DNA from: Streptomyces ochraceiscleroticus | GTDB taxonomy: Bacteria; Actinomycetota; Actinomycetes; Streptomycetales; Streptomycetaceae | Length of the DNA: 64,000 nt | NCBI RefSeq assembly: GCF_000720485.1 | Contig: NZ_JOAX01000023.1 | Coordinates: 1 to 64,000 of the forward strand | Reading direction: 5' to 3' | Shown: piece by piece, positions 7,773 through 15,456 of the stretch | Position numbering within the stretch: position 1 is the stretch's first letter | Layout of the letters: each line of letters starts with the position of its first letter | Notes under the pieces: generated by a model | Databases searched by the model: none | The model's input: only the letters and a program-made list of their open reading frames with translations | What the model was told of the DNA's origin: nothing | Program-made: the position numbers and the translations under genes

Positions 7773-9191
7773 ATGATTTCTGTGAAGAGGCGCGGTGCGG
7801 CCCGCCTTGCCGCCGCGGTCCTGGCCTCCGGCCTGGTCGCGGCGGGTGCGATAGCCACCGCGGGGCCTGCCGCCGCGGACGACGCGCCCCCCGGGCACAG
7901 CGGAGTGACCGCCACGCTCGGTGGTCTGACGACGTACGACCAGGCCGTCATCCACGACCACGGCCGGGACCAGAAGCTCGGTGCCGGGCTCTTCGAGATG
8001 GCTGTCGACGGGGGCGGCTCGCTCCAGACGTACTGCATCGACATCCACAACCCGACGCAGGACCAGGCCAAGTACCAGGAAGTGCCCTGGAGCCAGTCCT
8101 CGCTGCACGACAACACGGACGCCGGCAAGATCCGCTGGATCCTGCAGAACTCCTACCCGCAGGTGAACGACCTGGCCGCGCTCGCGGGCAAGGCCGGCTC
8201 CGGGACGCTCACGGAGAAGACCGCGGCGGCCGGTACGCAGGTCGCGATCTGGCGCTTCTCCGACCACGCCGACGTCGACGCGGCCGACCCCGCGGCGGAG
8301 AAGCTGGCGGACTACCTCCAGAAGAGCGCGCAGGACCTCGCGGAGCCGACGGCGTCCCTGACGCTCGACCCGCCCGCGGTCTCCGGCAAGTCCGGCAGCC
8401 GCATCGGCCCGGTCACGGTGCACACCAACGCCCAGAGCGCGACGGTCACCCCGGCGGCGGACGCCCCGTCCGGCGTCTCGATCGTCGACAAGGACGGCAA
8501 GGCGGTCGCCAAGGACGGCAAGCCGCTCGGCACGGTGTCCAACGGCTCGCAGCTCTTCTTCGACGTGCCGGCCGGTGCGGAGGACGGTGCCACCTCGATG
8601 ACCGTCCAGGCCGCGACGAAGGTGCCGGTCGGCCGGGCCTTCACCGGTGTCGGTGATCACGCCAAGAGCCAGACGCAGATCCTCGCGGGCTCCAGCGAGT
8701 CCACGGTCTCCGCGGTGGCCGGCGCTTCCTGGGCGAAGCAGGGCGCGGTTCCGGCGGTCACCGCCGAGAAGAACTGCGCCAAGGGTGGCGTCGACATCAC
8801 CGTCAGCAACAAGGGTGACGAGGTGTTCGGCTTCCAGCTGTCAGGCAAGGACCACGAGGTCGCGCCGGGCAAGTCCGAGACGGTGACCGTGCCGGTCGGC
8901 GAGGACCAGTCGTACGAGATCACGGTGAAGGGCGCGGGCGGCTTCTCGAAGACGTTCTCCGGCGTCCTGGACTGCAAGACCGCCGGCAGCGGTGGCGACA
9001 GCAGCCCGTCCCCGGCTCCGTCCGCGCACCCGAGCCCGGCCTCGGCCGGTGGTACGGGCGGCGACTCGGCGGGTGACCTGGCCGAGACCGGTTCCAGCAG
9101 CGCCACGCCGATGATCGCGGGCGTCGCGGTCGTGCTGGTCGTGATCGGCGGTGCGGCGGTGTTCTTCGTCCGCAAGAAGAAGACGGTGTGA
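7773..9191 (+). CDS. Thioester-domain, LAETG-anchored surface protein
   Basis: This is a 472-residue secreted protein with a Sec signal (RRGAARLAAAVLASGLVAAG, cleavage near AAADD at about 37). The N-terminal domain is a TQXA/thioester domain: Cys88 (LQTYCIDIHN) and Gln156 (GTQVAIWRFSDH) should form the internal Cys-Gln thioester used for covalent host or surface adhesion. Two Ig-like repeat regions follow, then a Ser/Pro/Gly linker and a C-terminal LAETG (436-440), a hydrophobic helix and RKKKTV. LAxTG is the preferred signal of class E sortases of Streptomyces. It probably decorates aerial hyphae or cell wall. No sortase gene is adjacent. The long leader carries tandem repeats, and a strong terminator follows. 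Confidence 0.88.
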   Translation: MISVKRRGAARLAAAVLASGLVAAGAIATAGPAAADDAPPGHSGVTATLGGLTTYDQAVIHDHGRDQKLGAGLFEMAVDGGGSLQTYCIDIHNPTQDQAKYQEVPWSQSSLHDNTDAGKIRWILQNSYPQVNDLAALAGKAGSGTLTEKTAAAGTQVAIWRFSDHADVDAADPAAEKLADYLQKSAQDLAEPTASLTLDPPAVSGKSGSRIGPVTVHTNAQSATVTPAADAPSGVSIVDKDGKAVAKDGKPLGTVSNGSQLFFDVPAGAEDGATSMTVQAATKVPVGRAFTGVGDHAKSQTQILAGSSESTVSAVAGASWAKQGAVPAVTAEKNCAKGGVDITVSNKGDEVFGFQLSGKDHEVAPGKSETVTVPVGEDQSYEITVKGAGGFSKTFSGVLDCKTAGSGGDSSPSPAPSAHPSPASAGGTGGDSAGDLAETGSSSATPMIAGVAVVLVVIGGAAVFFVRKKKTV

Positions 9192-9280
9192 CGCAGTGCG
9201 TCAGTGAGCCGGTGAGTGCCGGTAAGCAATGCCGGTGTGACCCAGTAGGTACGGCGGGAGCGAGCAGTACCCGCGGTACG

Positions 9281-9315
9281 AACAGTAAGAAGCAGTAAGA
9301 AGCAGTAAGCAGCAG
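9281..9315. repeat. Tandem 10-bp repeat in a 3' region
   Basis: Three and a half copies of a unit like AGCAGTAAGA stand head to tail between the surface-protein stop and its terminator. The low GC stands out. I see no function. Confidence 0.7.
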
Positions 9316-9320
9316 ACCGG

Positions 9321-9353
9321 CGGCCCCGGAGCGCGCTCAGCGCCCCGGGGCCG
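9321..9353 (+). terminator. Hairpin terminator after the LAETG protein
   Basis: A perfect 9-bp stem CGGCCCCGG / CCGGGGCCG has an inner GCGC/GCGC pairing in its loop. It lies 130 nt after the stop codon. There is no U tract, as is usual in Streptomyces. Confidence 0.7.
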
Positions 9354-9581
9354 TCGACGTCCGCCACCCCGGCCACCCCGGCGGCCTCAGCGGCCCCGCG
9401 CTCCGGCCGCCCCGGCGGCCCCGCGTCCCGCCATTTCAGCCCGCGCCAGGTGTCCACTCCCCGTGCACCCGGCCTCACTCCGAGTCGCTCTCGCGAGCTA
9501 CCCGTTTCCTTCTGGGGACGGGCGTACGGCAAGATGGGTAGTACTGCCCACTTCCAGATCCAGACTGCCGGACGGTTTCTC

Positions 9582-11246
9582 TTGGCTGAGTTCATTTACA
9601 CCATGCGCAAGGCGCGCAAGGCGCACGGCGACAAGGTGATCCTCGACGACGTCACCCTGAACTTCCTGCCGGGGGCGAAGATCGGTGTCGTGGGCCCCAA
9701 CGGTGCCGGTAAGTCCACGGTGCTGAAGATCATGGCGGGCCTGGAGCAGCCGTCGAACGGCGACGCGTTCCTGTCGCCCGGTTACAGCGTCGGCATGCTG
9801 CTGCAGGAGCCGCCGCTGGACGAGTCCAAGACGGTCCTGGAGAACGTCCAGGACGGCGCCCGCGAGATCATCGACAAGCTCAAGCGCTTCAACGAGGTCG
9901 CCGAGCTCATGGCGACCGACTACTCCGACGCGCTGATGGAGGAGATGGGCAAGCTCCAGGAGGACCTCGACCACGCCAACGCGTGGGACCTGGACACGCA
10001 GCTCGAGCAGGCCATGGACGCGCTGGGCTGCCCGCCCGGCGACTGGGGCGTCACCAAGCTCTCCGGTGGTGAGAAGCGCCGCGTCGCGCTCTGCAAGCTC
10101 CTCCTCGAGGCCCCCGACCTGCTGCTCCTCGACGAGCCCACCAACCACCTGGACGCCGAGTCCGTGCAGTGGCTGGAGCAGCACCTCGCCAAGTACGCCG
10201 GCACCGTCGTCGCCGTCACCCACGACCGGTACTTCCTCGACAACGTGGCCGAGTGGATCCTGGAGCTGGACCGCGGCCGTGCGCACCCGTACGAGGGCAA
10301 CTACTCCACCTACCTGGACAAGAAGGCCACGCGCCTGAAGGTCGAGGGGCAGAAGGACGCCAAGCGTGCGAAGCGTCTGAAGGAAGAGCTGGACTGGGTG
10401 CGGTCCAACGCCAAGGGCCGGCAGGCCAAGTCCAAGGCGCGTCTGACCCGGTACGAGGAGATGGCGGCCGAGGCCGAGAAGACCCGGAAGCTGGACTTCG
10501 AGGAGATCCAGATCCCGCCGGGCCCGCGCCTGGGCAACGTCGTCGTGGAGGTCGAGAACCTCAGCAAGGCGTTCGGCGACAAGGTCCTCATCGACGACCT
10601 CTCGTTCAGCCTGCCCCGTAACGGCATCGTGGGTGTCATCGGCCCGAACGGCGCCGGTAAGACCACGCTGTTCAAGATGATCCAGGGCCTGGAGTCCGCG
10701 GACTCCGGTTCGATCAAGGTCGGCGACACGGTCAAGATCTCGTACGTGGACCAGAACCGCGCCAACATCGACCCCAAGAAGACCCTGTGGGCCGTGGTGT
10801 CGGACGAGCTGGACTACATCAACGTGGGCCAGGTCGAGATGCCGTCCCGCGCGTACGTCTCCGCGTTCGGCTTCAAGGGCCCGGACCAGCAGAAGCCGGC
10901 CGGCGTGCTGTCCGGTGGTGAGCGGAACCGCCTCAACCTGGCGCTCACGCTCAAGCAGGGCGGCAACCTGCTCCTCCTCGACGAGCCGACCAACGACCTC
11001 GACGTCGAGACCCTGTCCTCGCTGGAGAACGCGCTGCTGGAGTTCCCGGGCTGCGCCGTGGTCGTCTCCCACGACCGCTGGTTCCTGGACCGCGTCGCCA
11101 CGCACATCCTGGCGTACGAGGGCGAGTCCAAGTGGTTCTGGTTCGAGGGCAACTTCGAGTCGTACGAGAAGAACAAGATCGAGCGGCTCGGTCCGGACGC
11201 CGCCCGTCCGCACCGCGCCACCTACAAGAAGCTGACCCGAGGCTGA
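9582..11246 (+). CDS. ettA: Energy-dependent translational throttle protein EttA (ABC-F)
   Basis: The 554-residue ABC-F ATPase has two nucleotide-binding domains and no membrane segment. Each has Walker A GPNGAGKST, a signature (KLSGGEKRR and VLSGGERNR) and Walker B (LLLLDEPTNHLD and LLLLDEPTNDLD). A charged linker lies between them (YLDKKATRLKVEGQKDAKRA). Length and N-terminus (AEFIYTMRKARKAHGDKVIL) match EttA, which binds the ribosomal E site and gates the first elongation step by ATP/ADP ratio. The frame is open to 9450, but family alignment places the start at the TTG at 9582, preceded by a weak GACGG. A thioesterase gene follows 10 nt downstream. Confidence 0.93.
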   Translation: MAEFIYTMRKARKAHGDKVILDDVTLNFLPGAKIGVVGPNGAGKSTVLKIMAGLEQPSNGDAFLSPGYSVGMLLQEPPLDESKTVLENVQDGAREIIDKLKRFNEVAELMATDYSDALMEEMGKLQEDLDHANAWDLDTQLEQAMDALGCPPGDWGVTKLSGGEKRRVALCKLLLEAPDLLLLDEPTNHLDAESVQWLEQHLAKYAGTVVAVTHDRYFLDNVAEWILELDRGRAHPYEGNYSTYLDKKATRLKVEGQKDAKRAKRLKEELDWVRSNAKGRQAKSKARLTRYEEMAAEAEKTRKLDFEEIQIPPGPRLGNVVVEVENLSKAFGDKVLIDDLSFSLPRNGIVGVIGPNGAGKTTLFKMIQGLESADSGSIKVGDTVKISYVDQNRANIDPKKTLWAVVSDELDYINVGQVEMPSRAYVSAFGFKGPDQQKPAGVLSGGERNRLNLALTLKQGGNLLLLDEPTNDLDVETLSSLENALLEFPGCAVVVSHDRWFLDRVATHILAYEGESKWFWFEGNFESYEKNKIERLGPDAARPHRATYKKLTRG

Positions 11247-11256
11247 GGCTGATCGC

Positions 11257-11709
11257 GTGCGACACGTCTACTCCTGCCCGCTGCGCTGGGCGGACATGGA
11301 TGCGTTCGGCCACGTCAACAACGTGGTCTTCCTGCGCTACCTCGAAGAGGCGCGGATCGACTTCATGTTCCGGCTGGCGCCGGGGGACGGCAGCCCGTCG
11401 TTCTCCGGCGGGTCCGTCGTGGCCCGCCACGAGATCGACTACGTCCGCCCGCTGGTCCACCGGCACGCGCCGGTGACCATCGAGTCCTGGGTGACCCGCA
11501 TCACCGCGGCGTCCCTGACGATCGCGTACGAGATCAAGGACGAGGACACCCTGTACGTGCGCGCCTCGACCGTCGTGGTGCCCTACGACCTCGAAGCGGG
11601 CCGTCCTCGGCGGATCTCCGCCGAGGAGAAGGCGTTCCTGCAGGAGTACATGGACGAAGCTGACGACGCCGGCAGCGCGGGCAAGCAGTCGGAGGCCGTC
11701 GCCGCATGA
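11257..11709 (+). CDS. Acyl-CoA thioesterase, 4HBT hotdog family
   Basis: The 150-residue protein has the 4-hydroxybenzoyl-CoA thioesterase signature RWADMDAFGHVNNVVFLRYLEEAR. The Asp of WADMD is the usual catalytic acid. A second conserved patch is VVARHEIDYVRPL. The C-terminus is a short charged extension (EYMDEADDAGSAGKQSEAVAA). It probably hydrolyses a cytosolic acyl-CoA, substrate unknown. A GTG start lies 10 nt after ettA, with the purine-rich GAGGCTGAGG spanning the ettA stop, so it is likely co-transcribed. It overlaps the next gene by ATGA. Confidence 0.85.
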   Translation: MRHVYSCPLRWADMDAFGHVNNVVFLRYLEEARIDFMFRLAPGDGSPSFSGGSVVARHEIDYVRPLVHRHAPVTIESWVTRITAASLTIAYEIKDEDTLYVRASTVVVPYDLEAGRPRRISAEEKAFLQEYMDEADDAGSAGKQSEAVAA

Positions 11710-12416
11710 CGGTCCTGCGCCTCGCCGACGACGGGGAGGCGGCGGACCTCGCCGCCTTCCTGTCCCGGCTGCTGCATTACGACCGTGCGGCGGCGGTGCG
11801 CCTCCAGGCGGCCCCCGCCGGCGGTGCCGGGGACGGCGGCGTGCTCGCCGTCTTCGGCCGGCCGCCGTCCTTCGAGGTACTGGCCATCCGTACGGCGCGC
11901 CTCGCCGAGCCGGTACGGCTGGACGCGACCGTCTCGGCAGGCGAACTGCTCGACGGCATCGACGAGGCGGCCGGCACGCTCACCGTCCCCGCCGAGGTCA
12001 CCGGCCCGCCCTGGGCCGGGGTGCTGCCGCCGCAGGGCGGCTGGCGGCGGGTGCCGGGGCTGCCCGCGCCCGACGCGCTGGGCCGGATGCTCGCGGTCTC
12101 GGTCGCCGAGTTCCGGGCCCGTGACGGGGCGCTGCCGCCCGAGCAGCGGACCCGGGCGGAGCGGGACCGGATCGGCCGCGAGATCTGGTCGCGTACGGTC
12201 GGCGACACGCACCTCCCGCTGCGCGCCGTGCACGCCGCGCAGTCCCTGGGCTTCCTGCGCCCGGTACGCACACCGGTCGGTGCCGCGGGCACCGGCCCGC
12301 TCCCCGAGCCGTACACCTTGCTCGAGGCGGGCGGCTGGCTCCGGCTGCGTACGCCGCTCGGCTCGGTCGCCGTCCGTACGGGCGGGCTCCAGGGCCTGTC
12401 GGTCACGCCCGCCTGA
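11706..12416 (+). CDS. Conserved hypothetical protein coupled to the thioesterase gene
   Basis: The 236-residue protein has no recognisable catalytic motif, signal or membrane helix. It has a small alpha/beta-looking N-terminal half (FEVLAIRTARLAEPVRLDAT), a PPWAGVLPPQGGW segment and a helical middle (RTRAERDRIGREIWSR). Its ATG overlaps the thioesterase stop (ATGA), so the two are translationally coupled. It ends ahead of a strong bidirectional terminator. The homologues I recall are Streptomyces hypotheticals; I assign no function. Confidence 0.75.
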   Translation: MTVLRLADDGEAADLAAFLSRLLHYDRAAAVRLQAAPAGGAGDGGVLAVFGRPPSFEVLAIRTARLAEPVRLDATVSAGELLDGIDEAAGTLTVPAEVTGPPWAGVLPPQGGWRRVPGLPAPDALGRMLAVSVAEFRARDGALPPEQRTRAERDRIGREIWSRTVGDTHLPLRAVHAAQSLGFLRPVRTPVGAAGTGPLPEPYTLLEAGGWLRLRTPLGSVAVRTGGLQGLSVTPA

Positions 12417-12438
12417 CGAGCACCTGCATGGCATGAAA

Positions 12439-12475
12439 AGAGGCCGGGCCGCCCCCTGGGGGCGGCCCGGCCTCT
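12439..12475. terminator. Bidirectional terminator between convergent genes
   Basis: This is a nearly perfect palindrome; outer arms AGAGGCCGGGCC / GGCCCGGCCTCT continue inward through GCCCC/GGGGC. It lies 22 nt after the hypothetical gene on + and 16 nt after the globin gene on -, so it can end both transcripts. Confidence 0.9.
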
Positions 12476-12491
12476 GTCACATCGTGCGTGC

Positions 12492-12896
12492 TCAGCCCTC
12501 GCTGTTGACCATCGAAGCGGCCGCATACGTCAGGTAGTTCCACAGCTGCGTCTCGTGTTCGGGCGCCAGCTCCAGGGAGTCCACGGCGTCCCGCATGTGC
12601 CGCAGCCAGGCGTCGTGCGCCGCGCGGTCGACCGTGAAGGGCATGTGCCGCATCCGGAGCCGGGGGTGGCCGCGGCTGTCGCTGTACGTCCGGGGACCGC
12701 CCCAGTACTGCATGAGGAACAGCGCGAGGCGCTCCTCGGCCGGGCCGAGGTCCTCCTCCGGGTACATGGGCCGCAGCAGCGGGTCCTCCGCGACGCCCTG
12801 GTAGAAGCGGTGCACCAGACGCCGGAAGGTCTCCTCGCCACCGACCTGCTCGTAGAAGGTCTGCTCCTGAAGCGTGCCGCGCGGAATCTCGTTCAC
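12492..12896 (-). CDS. glbO: Group II truncated hemoglobin (trHbO-like)
   Basis: The 134-residue protein matches group II truncated globins in length and in order of motifs: FYEQVGGEETFRRLVHRFY (helices A-B, with B10 Tyr), YWGGPRTYSDSRGHPRLRMRH (E-F region with proximal His in RMRHMPF) and DAWLRHM (G8 Trp). The fold binds heme and typically handles O2, NO or peroxide chemistry. It is monocistronic, convergent with the hypothetical gene and divergent from the methyltransferase gene. Confidence 0.92.
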   Translation of the reverse strand: MNEIPRGTLQEQTFYEQVGGEETFRRLVHRFYQGVAEDPLLRPMYPEEDLGPAEERLALFLMQYWGGPRTYSDSRGHPRLRMRHMPFTVDRAAHDAWLRHMRDAVDSLELAPEHETQLWNYLTYAAASMVNSEG

Positions 12897-12992
12897 CCTT
12901 CCATGGTCTCAGACGTACCGGCCGAGTACGGGAGACGTAGGACCGGAAAGCCGGTAACGGCAGCACGGGCGGGTGCGTAGCACAGTGGAGGT

Positions 12993-14030
12993 ATGAGCGG
13001 GAGCGGTACGGAGCCAAGGAGCGATCCGTACGCCGTCGAGGCCGCGGCGGCCCGGGCCGGGCTGGTGCGGCTGATCACCATGGGCGGCGGGCTGACGGAT
13101 ACGCGCTGGCGGGCGGCGTTCGCCGAGGTCCCCCGGCATCTCTTCGTGCCGGTGTACTACGTGGGCGTGGCCGGCGGGTACGAGCGGCGTGCGGCGGACC
13201 ACCCCGATCCGGAGCGCCGGGATGAGTGGCTGCGCGGGGCGTACGCCGACAGCGCACTGGCCACGTACGTGCGCCACGGGGAGCTGGTCTCCTCCAGCAG
13301 CCAGCCGTCGCTGATGGCGGAGATGCTGGCCGCGCTGCGCGTCGAGGACGGCGACGAGGTACTGGAGATCGGCGCGGGCACGGGCTACAACGCGGCGCTG
13401 CTCGCGCACCGGCTCGGGGACGAGCGGGTCACCACGGTCGATCTGGACGAGGAGATCACCGGGCCGGCGCGGGAGCACCTGGCGGCGGCCGGGTACCGGC
13501 CCCTGGTGGTCACCGGGGACGGCGCGCTGGGCTGCCCGGAGCGGGCGCCGTTCGACCGGATCATGGCGACCTGCCAGTTGCCGTCCGTACCCCCGGCGTG
13601 GGTGGCGCAGTGCAGGACCGGCGGGCTGATCCTCACGCCGCTGGCCACGGGGCTGGTGCTGCTGCGGGTGACGGGTGAGGGGCGCGCGGAGGGACGGTTC
13701 CTGTCCACCCCGGCGTACTTCGTACGGCTGCGCAGCGCGGCCCCCGAGGGCGAATCCGATACCGAAGCCGGTCCCGCGTCTGAGGAGCGCGCCGAAGTGT
13801 GGGCCGCCACCGCGGAGCTGCCGCGCGAGGCGCTGCGCGACGAGCGGTTCCACTTCCTGCGCACGCTGAGCGCCGGGACGCTGGACCCGCGCGGCGCCTA
13901 CGAGCTGTGGCGTGCCAAGCGCCGGCCGCACCGCTCGCGGTTCGGCGTGACGGTGGACGGGGACCGCCAGTGGGCGTGGCTGGACGCCCCCGACGGCCCC
14001 CACAGGTGGCCGCTGCCGGCCCGGGACTGA
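12993..14030 (+). CDS. PIMT-like SAM-dependent methyltransferase
   Basis: The 345-residue protein has the class I SAM motif VLEIGAGTGYNAALLAHRLG at about residues 117-136 and the preceding HGELVSSSSQPSLMAEML typical of the protein-L-isoaspartate methyltransferase family. The ~110-residue C-terminal extension (YFVRLRSA ... RPHRSRFGVTVDGDRQWAWL) is like that of the actinobacterial PIMT relatives found with peptide-modification systems. No precursor peptide or ATP-grasp gene is nearby, so a stand-alone repair or modification role is more likely. GGAGGT directly abuts the ATG, closer than a normal SD. Confidence 0.8.
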   Translation: MSGSGTEPRSDPYAVEAAAARAGLVRLITMGGGLTDTRWRAAFAEVPRHLFVPVYYVGVAGGYERRAADHPDPERRDEWLRGAYADSALATYVRHGELVSSSSQPSLMAEMLAALRVEDGDEVLEIGAGTGYNAALLAHRLGDERVTTVDLDEEITGPAREHLAAAGYRPLVVTGDGALGCPERAPFDRIMATCQLPSVPPAWVAQCRTGGLILTPLATGLVLLRVTGEGRAEGRFLSTPAYFVRLRSAAPEGESDTEAGPASEERAEVWAATAELPREALRDERFHFLRTLSAGTLDPRGAYELWRAKRRPHRSRFGVTVDGDRQWAWLDAPDGPHRWPLPARD

Positions 14031-14032
14031 CC

Positions 14033-14057
14033 CCGGGGCCGCAACGCTCAGCCCCGG
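14033..14057. terminator. Weak hairpin at the methyltransferase/FHA convergence
   Basis: CCGGGGC and GCCCCGG arms (7 bp, 11-nt loop) start just past the methyltransferase stop and overlap the FHA gene's stop codon. It is a plausible bidirectional terminator but not a strong one. Confidence 0.4.
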
Positions 14058-15394
14058 CGGACCGTGATCGTCGTCCAGGCGCCGACGTGGACGCGGTCGC
14101 CTTCCTGGAGCGGGACCGGGACGTACGGCTGGATCGGGTCCTCGCCGCCGTTGACGGTCGTGCCGTTGGTGGAGTTCTGGTCCACCACCGCCCAGCCGCC
14201 GCCCGGCTGCTGCACCAGCATCGCGTGCTGGTGCGAGACGCCAGGGTCCTCCGGCGGGCGCGCCAGGTCGATGTCCGGCGACTCGCCCGTGCTGTGCCGG
14301 CGGCGGCCGATCGTGACCTGCTGCCCGTCGAGCGGGAGCTGCTGCTCGGGGGAGTAGGCGGGGAGGTTCAGGCCGGCCGCCTCGGGGCCGCTGCGGCCCA
14401 TCATCGCCATGAAGTACTCACGGTCCGGAGCGATCACCGCGACCCAGCCGGCACCGGCCGGCGCGTGACCCGGAGCCTCGCCGCCCGGGGCCCACGGCTG
14501 CTCGCCGGTCTGCCCGTGCTGCGGCTGCTGCCCCTGCTGCGGGAACGGGGGCTGCGGCTGCTGCTCGTACTGGCCGGACTGCTGCTCGTACTGGCCGGGC
14601 GGCGCCGGGGGAGCGGACTGCTCGTACGGCGGGGGCGGTCCGGGCTGCTCGAAGGGACCCTGCGGCCCGGGGCCCTGCGGTCCGGGGCCCTGCGGTCCGG
14701 GGCCCTGCGGTCCGGGCGGCGCGTACGGGCCCTGCCCCTGCTGACCGGGCGGGACCGGCTGGCCGGGCGGGAACTGCTGACCGGGAGGGGCTGGCTGCGG
14801 GGGTGCCTGCTGGCCGCCGGGCGGCGGCAGCAGCCAGTCGTCGCCGCCCTGGGAGGGTGCCGGCTGCTGCGGGGGCTGCTGCTGCGGCGGACCCGGGTGG
14901 CCGTAGGGCGGGGGCGGGCCGCCGGGGTCGCCGAACGGCTGCTGCCCGGGGCCCAGCGGCTCGGCGGGGCGGTTCATCTGCGAGGGCCGCGAGCTCTGGT
15001 ACTCGTACTGGTCCGGCGGGCCGGACTGGGGCGGGAAGCCGGGCGGCTGCGCGGACTGCGGCGCGGGCGCCCCGTACGACGCGGAGGTCGAGGAGTGCGT
15101 CAGGAAGTTGTACCGGCACCCCTCGCAGAACGGCGCCATGGCCTCGCGCGGCGTGCCGCACTGCGGGCACAGCTCGGACTGGCCGGTGTCGGGCCCGGGG
15201 GCATGCCCCGCGCCGGGCGGCGGGGACGGCGGCGGGAAGCCGTAGCCGCCCTGCTGCGGGGGCTGCTCGGCCGGGGCGCCGGGGAAGCCGGGGGGCGGGG
15301 GAGGCGGAGGAGCGACAGTGCCCGCCATGCGGTGGCCGCACACCTCGCACCAGTCTTCGGCCACTGACTGGTGGCCGTTCGGGCAGGTCGGCAT
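14048..15394 (-). CDS. FHA-domain protein with two zinc ribbons and a Pro/Gln-rich linker
   Basis: The 448-residue protein starts with a zinc ribbon (CPNGHQSVAEDWCEVCGH), has a second one (LCPQCGTPREAMAPFCEGC), then about 200 residues rich in Pro, Gln and Gly. It ends in an FHA domain (VTIGRRRHSTGESPDIDLA, DPGVSHQHAMLVQ, DQNSTNGTTVNG). FHA domains bind phosphothreonine, so this is the probable reader of the PknG/PP2C pair upstream. It is the last gene of the cluster, with an SD-like GGAGGGGGAC before its ATG. The linker contains four perfect-frame PQGPG units coded by a 15-bp tandem repeat. Confidence 0.9.
   Translation of the reverse strand: MPTCPNGHQSVAEDWCEVCGHRMAGTVAPPPPPPPGFPGAPAEQPPQQGGYGFPPPSPPPGAGHAPGPDTGQSELCPQCGTPREAMAPFCEGCRYNFLTHSSTSASYGAPAPQSAQPPGFPPQSGPPDQYEYQSSRPSQMNRPAEPLGPGQQPFGDPGGPPPPYGHPGPPQQQPPQQPAPSQGGDDWLLPPPGGQQAPPQPAPPGQQFPPGQPVPPGQQGQGPYAPPGPQGPGPQGPGPQGPGPQGPFEQPGPPPPYEQSAPPAPPGQYEQQSGQYEQQPQPPFPQQGQQPQHGQTGEQPWAPGGEAPGHAPAGAGWVAVIAPDREYFMAMMGRSGPEAAGLNLPAYSPEQQLPLDGQQVTIGRRRHSTGESPDIDLARPPEDPGVSHQHAMLVQQPGGGWAVVDQNSTNGTTVNGGEDPIQPYVPVPLQEGDRVHVGAWTTITVRRG
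14658..14717 (-). repeat. 15-bp tandem repeat coding PQGPG units
   Basis: Four copies of a unit CCCTGCGGTCCGGGG (read on +) stand head to tail inside the FHA gene. They differ by only one or two bases, so the DNA is a candidate slippage site that would vary the linker in 5-residue steps. Confidence 0.85.
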
Positions 15395-15456
15395 GTCGGT
15401 ATGTCCCCCTCCGTACCGTCTTCCAACGGTTTTACGTCTAGCTCGTCACTCGTTTG

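Noticed and set aside
9498..11213. 571-codon minus frame over ettA
   Set aside because: Shadow of the conserved ABC-F gene; composition is not protein-like.
12993..14030. RiPP (FxLD or graspetide) maturation methyltransferase
   Set aside because: No precursor peptide, ATP-grasp or lanthipeptide genes in the surroundings.
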